Below are positions 11,709-19,500 of a stretch of 19,500 nt of DNA, one piece after another (position 1 is the first letter of the stretch; each line of letters begins with the position of its first letter). The DNA lies in NCBI GenBank assembly GCA_016946835.1, contig JACVTC010000051.1, positions 711,501 through 731,000 of the forward strand, written 5' to 3'. The stretch comes from Neocallimastix lanati (nom. inval.) (taxonomy: Eukaryota > Neocallimastigomycota > Neocallimastigomycetes > Neocallimastigales > Neocallimastigaceae). The notes under the pieces are model-generated. The model had not been told where the DNA came from. It made no database searches and saw only the letters and a program-made list of their open reading frames with translations. The translations under genes were made by a program, and so were the position numbers.

Positions 11709-12296
11709 TTTTTATATTTTATATATATTTTAAATATTATTCAAAATTAACGTCTTTTTTTATTTTATTATTAAAAACTTTTATTAATGATTAATAATAA
11801 TCTTCCATAATAAAATTTTTTATTTCTAAAATAACTTTTATAATTTTTAATTTCAATAATATATTTTAATTTTTTATGATACTTTTTTAATGTTTATATA
11901 ATTATTTTTTTTTATAACTTTATATAGAATTTTATTTAATACATAAATTTATTATATAAAAACCTTTCAAAAAATTTAATTTTTTACATTGTTTCCAAAG
12001 ATTTGACTTTAATCTTATATAACAGTTATTAAATTTTATTAAATTTTCATTTAAATAATTTTCTTAAAGTAAAATATAATTTTTAATTTATTTTTTTCAA
12101 TTCAATGTCAATTAAAAATAACAATAGAATAAAATAATAATAATAAATTATGACAATAATAATAAATAATAATACAATAAAAATTAAATTTATATAAAGA
12201 CCATAAAAAAAATATAATTTATTAAATCTAATTATATATAATTTATTTGTATTTTATTTCAATATTATTTATAATTAATTTAATTTTAATATATAA
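11709..12296. other. AT-rich upstream region of the PAP2 gene
   Basis: This is the 5' flank of the phosphatase, which starts at the ATG ending at 11708. It has many A/T runs and a small TAA patch near 12135-12170. No distinct TATA box stands out from the background and no gene was seen. Confidence 0.55.
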
Positions 12297-12490
12297 TATT
12301 ATTATAATAATAATTTTTTATAAACTTTATATAAAATATTTTTTAAATTCCACATTTATAATATTATATTATTATAATAATAATTTTTTATAAACTTTAA
12401 ATAAAATATTTTTTAAAATCCACATTAATAATATTATTATAATAATAAATTTTTATAAACTTTATATAAAATATTTTTTAAATTCCACAA
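12297..12490. repeat. Three-copy ~65-70-bp tandem repeat
   Basis: Copies begin near 12297, 12361 and 12431 and share attataataataa, taaactttatataaaatatt and ttttaaattccaca. They differ by a few substitutions and short indels, giving spacings of about 65-70 bp. The array ends about 37 bp before the poly(T) run that marks the tail of the LINE relic. Confidence 0.88.
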
Positions 12491-12526
12491 TTAACATTGA
12501 ACTTTTATCATAAATAATTAAAACAA

Positions 12527-13515
12527 TTTTTTTTTTTTTTTTTTTTTACTTAAATTAGTAAATTAAATTTAATATTATTAACTATATTATCATTAAATCG
12601 TTTAAATAAAAATTTTTTGCCACAAAAAAGGAAAATTAAAGCACCATGGAAATTATTACAATTTGAGAGATTCCCTTTCTTAAGAATGAAAATAATAGAT
12701 GCAGAATTCCATTTATAAGGGAAATCACCATCCAAATTTTATTAAATAATAAAAAATAAGCATTTGATTAAATAATTTCTTGATTAGGACCAGAGTTGAA
12801 AAATGCTTTAAAAAATATCATTGGTATACCATTAGAACTACGTGATTTGTTATTTTTCATTGAAAGAACAATAGAGTAAATTTCTGACATTGAAAAAGGT
12901 TGATTAATGTTCCATGACTCCTGAGGAGGAGAGGAAAGGAATTGTTTAGTATTCCTATCCAATAATTTTCAATAAGACTTTGGCTGGTTATATTAGAAAC
13001 AAGTTCTTCACAGTGATCTATAAAACGGTTGAGTTGATCTTCTGGAGATACTAGAACATTACTTGCTTTATCTTTAATTTACACAGGTGATTAGAAAGGA
13101 GAGTAAGAAGGTTTTTAGATTTTTCTTAAGTCAAAACTAACCATGTTGAGCGTCATTTTTAAAGAAACATTCACTGATGGAATGAATCAAATATTTAAAT
13201 CTAATTATCCTAATATTCCTCTTAATGCTAATGATATAATCAGAAAGAGCCCAGCATTCTTTGGAGAGATCACAGAATACTTGAAGATCAGATAAATTAC
13301 TTCTTAGTATTTTTAATCCTTTTATACAATAAATGATTTTCATAAGACAATTTCATAATATAAGTAGGGCAATAGAATGCTGAACCCTATCGATCTTAAG
13401 GAACCCTTTTGCTTGAATTTTATCATTTATTTCATTGGCTGTAACATGAAGTTTCTTTATCATTAAGTATGAGTCCAGATTGTCATTATGTTCAAATTCA
13501 TCCAGTAAACCTATT
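12527..13515 (-). mobile_element. Decayed LINE-type retrotransposon with poly(A) tail
   Basis: On the minus strand the pieces follow the order of a non-LTR element reverse transcriptase. From about 13515 to 13140 there is a pre-RT region (SYLMIKKLHVTANEIND, later ECWALSDYIISIKRN and ECFFKNDAQHG). Then SPEDQLNRFIDHCEELVSN (about 13045-12985) is followed by FSMSEIYSIVLSMKNNKSRS and SNGIPMIFFKAF (about 12895-12800), which resembles the conserved RT stretch with the Lys and Gly-x-Pro signature. FPYKWNSASIIFILKKGNLS (12726-12667) is the typical LINE Pro..Trp..Lys-Lys-Gly segment. It closes at a 21-nt T run (12527-12547), a poly(A) tail on this strand. At least three frame changes and several stops kill it. 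The catalytic Tyr-x-Asp-Asp box and everything beyond are absent, so it is truncated or internally deleted. Confidence 0.78.
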
Positions 13516-13599
13516 TATTTATTATGAGAGAAAATTGTTTAATGTTTGTCCCTAAAAATTCGACTAGACTGTTTAATTTTTTATAATGGTCTAGGATAA

Positions 13600-13690
13600 A
13601 AAATTGAATTAAAATAAGTAATTCCGTCACGTTTTTCAGAGACAAAAATGTCTCGAATTTCTACGTATAGTAGATATTAAAAACTAATCT
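13600..13690 (-). other. Short coding-like fragment with hairpin
   Basis: On the minus strand a frame reads VEIRDIFVSEKRDGITYFNS and then FYPRPL before a stop (about 13670-13594). The composition is protein-like but the fragment is too short to name. It includes a 6-bp perfect stem, gagaca/tgtctc, at 13639-13654 around AAAA. It may belong to the neighbouring decayed element. Confidence 0.3.
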
Positions 13691-13770
13691 TTATTAATAA
13701 AAAATAATTATAAAAATAAAATAAAAAATTTAGTAAATGAAGTAAAAATAAAATTAAAAAAAAAAAAAAA

Positions 13771-13893
13771 TAAATTCTTTGATGAGAATTCTTCTTTCAT
13801 TATATAATGTTTGAATTCTTTTGTCATCACCCTTGGTACCATGAGAATTAAGATGTTTTTCTATCAGTGAATCACATTGAAGTTGATACGTCC
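13771..13893 (-). pseudogene. Orphan exon-like segment, unrecognised
   Basis: The minus strand carries a plausible acceptor (TTTATTTCCCTCAG, AG at 13895-13894) followed by about 40 codons of convincing protein: TYQLQCDSLIEKHLNSHG, then KGDDKRIQTLYNERRILIKE. It then runs into a 16-nt T/A-rich stretch with no clear stop or donor. I do not recognise the family. Together with the segment at 14065-14195 it may be the remains of one gene broken by poly(A) expansion. Confidence 0.4.
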
Positions 13894-14040
13894 CTGAGGG
13901 AAATAAATAATAATTACAATAATATATTACAAAGCTATATCTTTAATATATATATAAATATATATATAGTATTTAATTAATTTAAATAAATAATTATGAA
14001 AAATATATTAAATAAATAGCTAATGCATAATACTATTAAT

Positions 14041-14042
<2 letters not shown>

Positions 14043-14075
<33 letters not shown>

Positions 14076-14197
14076 CAAAGGAGAGAATAAACCTCCATTT
14101 TTGATGAATTATATCTATAATTTAATTCTCTATATTTATGAAAGATTCCTAATACTTTAAACTTTTCTAACAAATGCTTACTTGTGGAAATCCATTT

Positions 14198-14236
<39 letters not shown>
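14043..14236. repeat. Two long poly(T) runs (30 and 37)
   Basis: Pure T runs at 14043-14072 and 14200-14236, 127 bp apart. A further 28-nt T run lies at 14652-14679. Confidence 0.9.
14065..14195 (-). pseudogene. Open coding-like segment between two poly(T) runs
   Basis: On the minus strand this 130-bp block is open without a stop and reads WISTSKHLLEKFKVLGIFHK, then YRELNYRYNSSKMEVYSLL. It is bounded by T runs of 30 (14043-14072) and 37 (14200-14236) on the plus strand. No good splice donor was found at its end. Family unknown; it may pair with the exon-like segment at 13771-13893. Confidence 0.35.
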
Positions 14237-14241
<5 letters not shown>

Positions 14242-14412
14242 TAATGTTTTAATGTTTTATAATAATTGCTTTAATAATCAAATAAATTTTCTACTTTTTT
14301 CCTAAATTGATATAGTTATTTCAATTTCATTTTGTATTCATTATTAAGTTTGTTTTATTCGATTTTAAAGTAATAAATTTTTAAAACATGTAATATATAT
14401 ATATAAATTTAC

Positions 14413-14416
<4 letters not shown>

Positions 14417-14476
<60 letters not shown>
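14417..14476. repeat. TAA microsatellite, ~20 units
   Basis: About 20 uninterrupted TAA units in non-coding DNA, ending just before a small hairpin. Confidence 0.92.
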
Positions 14477-14478
<2 letters not shown>

Positions 14479-14479
14479 G

Positions 14480-14510
14480 AACACTATTAGAAAATGAGGT
14501 TAATAGTGTT
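14480..14510. repeat. 10-bp inverted repeat hairpin
   Basis: aacactatta (14480-14489) and taatagtgtt (14501-14510) are perfect complements around an 11-nt loop containing aaaatgagg. Its position directly after a TAA array is notable, but no function can be assigned. Confidence 0.6.
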
Positions 14511-15091
14511 ATACGCATCATTATTAATTAAAAAAAATATTTTATTTTTAATATAAATTCAAAAAAATCATTTATATAGTAATACATTTAATTATGTGTA
14601 ATCATTACAATAAATTAAAAAATCGGTATGATTGATTAGTAATATTTTATGTTTTTTTTTTTTTTTTTTTTTTTTTTTTGGATTAAACGATTATTTTAAT
14701 TATTTTATCTTTTAAATTTTTTTTATATATTTTAATATTATTAAATATAAATAGTTATTAAATAAAGTAAAAGTATAATTTATTAGTAACCAATAATTCA
14801 AATATATATATATATATACTATTTATAATTTCTATATTATAATTCAATTATTTTTAATAATAATCATTAATTTAATAATATTTATTATTTATTGCAATTC
14901 ATATTAAGAATTATGAAATTTTATATTATGAAATTTTTTTTTTTTTTTAAAAAAAAAAATAATAAAAAAATTTTTAGATAGATTATTAATGATATGTTTA
15001 TATAAAAGAGTACATATTCCTTTTCTTCTATTGTTATTTTTTTTTATAAAATATATTTATGAAATAATTTTAAAAAGGTTTATTATTTTTT

Positions 15092-15103
15092 TTATTCTTT
15101 ATT
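15092..15103 (-). terminator. Possible poly(A) signals after the syntaxin stop
   Basis: On the minus strand AATAAA occurs twice (AAATAAAG, then GAATAAAA) just past the TAG stop. Such hexamers are frequent in this AT background, so the call rests on position. Confidence 0.3.
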
Positions 15104-15104
15104 T

Positions 15105-16069
15105 CTAAGCCCATTGTTGTTGTTGTTGTTGCTGTTGATTAGCCCATTGTTGTTGTTGTAGTTGTTGTTGTTGTTGATTATAATCCCATGCACCTTGAGC
15201 ATTACCTGCAGCAGCAGCAGTATCTGCATTGGTATTTGCAGTTTCAGCATCATCACTTTTTCCAAATGAGAAGATTTTCTTAATCCAACTAATAAATGTC
15301 AATATTTGTGGAAGGAACATAATAATAACAACCACAATAATGACAAATACAATACCAGTAATAATCCATAATCTCTGTTGGATATAATAAAAAAAATTTA
15401 GTTAACATATAATAAAATTTTATAATTTTTAATATAGAAAACATTAATATATATCATAAATATACCTTTCGACTCTTTTTACGAATTTCAATAGCTTTCG
15501 TTAATTCTTTCGATGCTTCTTCTACATTATATTCTGCATTATCTACATTTTCTTCTATAATGTTAATGGTTTCATTTTGAGTTACTAACATATTATTCAT
15601 ATCTTGGAAGAGATCACATAATTCCTATTTAAAATTATATATATATATTAATATTTAATTATTTTATAATTATATTTATAAAAAATATTTTTATTTTCTC
15701 TATTATAATATAAAACTTAAACTTACATTAATAGATTGATTAATTTGTTCCATTTGATCACGTCTTTGAGTAGCTTCATCATATGCGGCCTTTGAACCAC
15801 TTAACAATGAATACTTTTTTATATAATTTTATATAATTAATATAATTTATTATTATTATTTATTATTATTATGTTAATTTTTAGTTCTATTAAAATAAAA
15901 ACTTTTTTTTTTTAAAAAAAAAAGAAGTAAAAATAATAAACGAAACAAAACATACTTGCAATGCACCATCTGGATGACTATCAACATATCTTTCTGCTTC
16001 TTCTCGAGATGCATTTTGATGAACTATTATTTAACATTATAATTTATCAATTATTATTATAAAAAATTG

Positions 16070-16113
<44 letters not shown>

Positions 16114-17403
16114 ATTATATAATTATTTTATGATTAAAAATATTTTTTATTTTTATTATATTATTGTATATTACTTACCAATTTGATACTGTCTAATCAT
16201 TTTATTACGACCTTGTTCAGTATATCTCTTTCTTTTTTCATTATATGAATCAAAAACTTTTTTAAGATTATTTGATGCATTATTAACTAAACTTAATACC
16301 ATTCTTTTATCTCTTGGGTTACTTATTCTTTCACCTTCAGCTTTGATGCCTTTATAATTAAAAATATAAATATAATATAAATATTTATTATTATTTTATT
16401 ATTATTATTATCAAAATTACTATAATGTTTATTTTTTCTTTGTTTTTATTTAATATTTATTACTTTTATCAATGATATATATTAAAAATATAAATAATTA
16501 AATAAAATTAAAAATTACTTTTTAATTGATTGGTAATTTTTTGAATTTCAGCTGTTACACGTTCTTCTAATTCTGCAATTCTTTTTGTATTTTCTGCATT
16601 TTCAGCTCTTCTAACTTCATTATAATTTCTATTATACAATGAATCAAGCTTATCTATATAATTCCATATTGCTTTAATATCACTGTTTAAATTATTAATC
16701 TACACATTTTTTTATTAATTTGTTTTTAATTATTTATTTTAAATTAATTCACATTTATTATTAATTTGAAAGGATTATATTTAATAAAAAGAAAATATAT
16801 ATAAATTATAAAATTAAAAATTTATTTAATTACTTTTATTTTTATTTTTTAATTATTTTCTTTTTTAAAATTTATATGAAATTAACATTAAAAATATATT
16901 TATTAATTTATTAAGTAATGAAACTTACTCTTCCAGAGTACTGACTTGAGATATCGGCTCCACCCCCACTTCTTGGTGGTGAAGTATATCCACTGCCATT
17001 ATTACGACTGTATGCTCCTCCATAATTATTTGAGCCACCATTGCGTTGGCTATATGCTCCTCCATAGTTATTTGTACGGTTATAATTGTCATCATATTGA
17101 CTATCATTAATTTGATTATATCCTTGATTTCCACCCTATTTTATAATAAATTTATATTTTAATTAATAGAAATTTTATTAAAAAAAAGTTCTTTTTTATT
17201 TTTTATTAAAATTGTTTTAATTGAGGAGAAAAAAAAAACTAGGTTGTTGATATTTAAAATATATATATATATTTTTGAGTATAATTTTTATTCATATATA
17301 TATTATGTCAACAGTCCAATTTTAAATAATACAACTATAACATTTTCGATAACTATATTATATTTATTCATACCCTTAATTCTGTTAAACGATCTCTGTA
17401 CAT
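15105..17403 (-). CDS. Syntaxin (Qa-SNARE), Sso1/syntaxin-1-like
   Basis: Eight exons on the minus strand: 17403-17374, 17135-16929, 16699-16519, 16349-16179, 16023-15956, 15813-15727, 15624-15466 and 15374-15105. All join in frame to 390 residues plus TAG. A syntaxin sits on the target membrane and zips with partner SNAREs to fuse secretory vesicles. The start MYRDRLTELR resembles the N-peptide of plasma-membrane syntaxins that contacts Sec1/Munc18 proteins. Residues 11-79 are Asn/Gly/Tyr-rich with repeated NNYGGAYS. Residues about 80-195 form the helical Habc region. RYVDSHPDGAL (about 209-219) leads into the SNARE motif (about 236-297). The central zero-layer Gln is Q264, in MLVTQNE. Basic residues RKKSRKR (296-302) precede the anchor (303-322). 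Unusually, about 68 residues follow the anchor and end in Gln-rich repeats with WA. Introns 3 and 5 end in AAG. Introns are 91-238 nt. Confidence 0.93.
15109..15180 (-). repeat. CAA-rich repeat coding the Gln-rich syntaxin tail
   Basis: CAA/CAG codons encode two Gln blocks each followed by a WA dipeptide, so the tail ends as a near-duplicated Gln-block plus WA module. It is in the last coding exon. Confidence 0.85.
16071..16112. repeat. ATT microsatellite in syntaxin intron 4
   Basis: About 13-14 ATT units inside the intron 16178-16024. Seen directly. Confidence 0.85.
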
Positions 17404-19500
17404 TTTGTTTATTATATTATTGCTAAATTAAATTGAACTTAGGTTGCTAAATGTTATTTAAGTATTTTAACTTTTCTGTATATATATACTTTTATATTTT
17501 ATTTATTTTAAGTATTCTATATATTAACCCAGTTGTTTCTTTATATATATATTTATTATTTAGTTGTTTATTCTTTTAAAGTTTAAATTGATATAGAAAA
17601 ATTCTGATATAAAAAAATGTATTTTATAAACTTGTAACTTCTAATAAATAATATAATTGTTTAATAATTTTAAATTAATATATAATGGTATTTCATAGAA
17701 TTTAAATAATATAAAAAGAAAGCATTTAAATATATGTTATTAAAATTAATATGGGAATTAGTTTAAAAAAAAATAATTATATAAAAAATAGTTACATATA
17801 AAAATTATTTACTTTTATTATTAAGTTTTTATAATATTTTAAAATTTTATTAAAAGTTTTATTGTAAGTTATGCTTCTTTAAAGAAAAATTATATTTTAC
17901 CTATATTTTACTACTCATTGCTTTTTATTCTAATTAATATTTCATAAATTATGATTTAAAAGTAATTTAAAAAATTTTTTAGAATTTTTTTGAATTTTTT
18001 TTACTTTTTGATACTTATTTTCTAATATTTAACTTTTTTATTATTCATTTTTTAAGGATTAAATTAATATTATATTTCATTTTTATATTAAATTAAATTA
18101 TTAAAAAACAATATTTCTACCAATTTGTGCAACAATGAAAAACAAAATAAACATTTTAAAAATTATTGTAATTAGCTTTTATATAATTATTCTGAAATTA
18201 AAATTTTTTTTTCTTGTTAATATTAGTAAAATATAATAATTAATATTTTCAATTTATTATAATTTGCTATAAACATTATTATAATATCCAATATCGTTAA
18301 AATTTTTAGAATTAATATAATTATTAAGATTTTGATAATTAAATAAATTACAATAATAATATTATATAATTAAAATAATTATATATTTTTTATTTATCCA
18401 TTTAATCTTAATCTAGAACACATTAAATTAATAAAAAAAATAATAACTCATTTTTAGTTATTTTATCTTATTTTAATAAAATAAAATATTAATTAAAGTT
18501 TTATCTAAATTAAATTAACTATTTTAAATTAATTTATATTAAATTATTATATATTATTTTATATTATAATATATGCCATATTTTCCTAATTTATAAATTT
18601 TTTTATTAACGGTAATAATTAAAAATAAAATAATAAAAAATATACACCAAATAATATAAATTATTTTAATACCAATATTAATATATAAAGTTTATATTTT
18701 ATTTATTTATTTATATATTATATTTTAATAATATAAACATTCTTAATTCAATTTCATTATATTTAAATTTTAAAAAAAAAATATTTTTAATATAATTTTA
18801 ATTTATTTTTATTTGTTTATTTATCATTTAATAAATTAAATATTAAATTTATAGCATTTTGTCTTTTTATTTTTATAAATATATATTTTGATTTTATATT
18901 TATTGTATTTTCAAATATATTTATGAAACTTTTTTTTTTATCAATGAATCGTATTTTCATCATTTAGTACAAAAATTCATTAAAACTGTAAAAAGAAAGA
19001 AAAACATATAAAAATAAAAATAAAGAAAAAAAATATATATATATTTTAAAATAAAATTAGTAAAAGAAAAACATTTAAAATTAAAAAAAATGAAAATATA
19101 TATATATTTTAAAATAAAATTAAATTACTCACAAAAATTGATTATATAAATATATACGTAAAGAAATAATAAATAATAAACCCATATGCTGTGGATTATA
19201 TTAATAGTTATCAATATATTATTATAATATAAAAAATATTAGAAAATAAAGTTTTAAAAAAAAATTATGATTTTTCCTATAATAAGTCAATTATCTATGT
19301 GGCGATTTATTTGCGGTTATTATTTTAATTTTACTATTTAGTTTATTTATTTATTTATTTATTTATTTTTATTATTTATATATATTTAAAAGAAAAGATT
19401 TGATTTATTATATTATGTTTAAAATAAAAATAATAAAATATAATATGTTATTTTACAAATAAATTAATATCATTAAAGTTTAATGATAACTTTAATTAAT
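17404..19500. other. AT-rich region upstream of syntaxin, no gene seen
   Basis: The first part is the 5' flank of the syntaxin gene; the minus strand has a TATATATATAC run near 17478-17491 that could serve as a TATA element. A 33-codon plus frame at 18135-18236 starts MKNKINILKIIVISFYI and resembles a signal peptide, but it stops soon after. A slightly GC-richer patch at 19288-19320 has no open frame of note. Direct copies of a 27-bp A/T string occur near 19033 and 19097. Confidence 0.6.
19033..19123. repeat. Direct repeat of ~27 bp, 64 bp apart
   Basis: Two copies of an atatatatatattttaaa.. string ending ataaaatta lie near 19033-19059 and 19097-19123, with related flanks. Seen directly; no function suggested. 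Confidence 0.6.

Larger units (their letters stand above)
14237..15104. other. AT-rich region 3' of the syntaxin gene
   Basis: Holds a TAA array (14417-14476), a 10-bp-stem hairpin (14480-14510), a poly(T) run and a T-run/A-run palindrome near 14936-14960. No coding frame was recognised. Confidence 0.65.

Noticed and set aside
16925-17134. Minus frame with MVAQIIMEEHT-type repeats
   Set aside because: Shifted reading of syntaxin exon 2.
17478-17491. TATA box for syntaxin
   Set aside because: The TATATATATAC run is not distinguishable from many similar A/T runs nearby, so it is mentioned only in the spacer entry.
18135-18236. 33-codon frame with signal-peptide-like start (MKNKINILKIIVISFYI)
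   Set aside because: It ends immediately after the hydrophobic stretch, no downstream coding exon was found, and A/T sequence often encodes Ile/Lys/Phe-rich peptides.

Overview
The window is extremely AT-rich eukaryotic nuclear DNA. It has GT-AG introns of about 90 to 600 nt, very long T runs and TAA microsatellites, islands of real coding sequence, and an unspliced secreted protein of bacterial family type. A decayed trefoil plus GH13 gene is also present. Together these point most strongly to an anaerobic gut fungus (Neocallimastigomycota). An AT-rich amoebozoan such as Dictyostelium is a weaker alternative. The assignment is an inference, since no marker gene is present.

Layout. 1-540 holds an unrecognised, probably broken coding-like stretch on the plus strand. 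706-2030 (minus) is the relic of a secreted protein with two P-type trefoil domains, a Thr-rich linker and a GH13 alpha-amylase-type catalytic domain, broken by several stops and frameshifts. 2031-3892 is AT desert containing a near-perfect 49-bp inverted repeat. 4154-7426 (plus) is an intact 1090-residue secreted protein of the Cthe_2159 carbohydrate-binding beta-helix family (Pfam PF14262), preceded by a duplicated TATA-bearing promoter segment and followed by a strong hairpin. Its fold is interrupted by large low-complexity insertions, including 25 Tyr/Asn/Gly hexapeptides. 7427-9342 is AT desert with a 259-bp TAA array. 9343-11708 (minus) is a PAP2-type lipid phosphate phosphatase reconstructed from five exons plus a short uncertain last exon. 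Its third intron carries about 130 uninterrupted TAA units. 12297-12490 is a three-copy tandem repeat. 12527-13515 (minus) is a decayed LINE-type reverse transcriptase ending in a poly(A) tail. 13600-14195 holds orphan coding-like fragments. 15105-17403 (minus) is a complete eight-exon syntaxin (Qa-SNARE) of 390 residues with an unusual Gln-rich tail beyond its membrane anchor. 17404-19500 is AT desert with no supported gene.

The three live genes do not form an operon or an obvious pathway. The secreted beta-helix protein suits plant cell wall attachment, the phosphatase acts in membrane lipid metabolism, and the syntaxin acts in secretory vesicle fusion. The most interesting items are the repeat-invaded beta-helix protein, the syntaxin with an exoplasmic Gln-rich tail, the trefoil-GH13 relic and the giant intronic TAA array.
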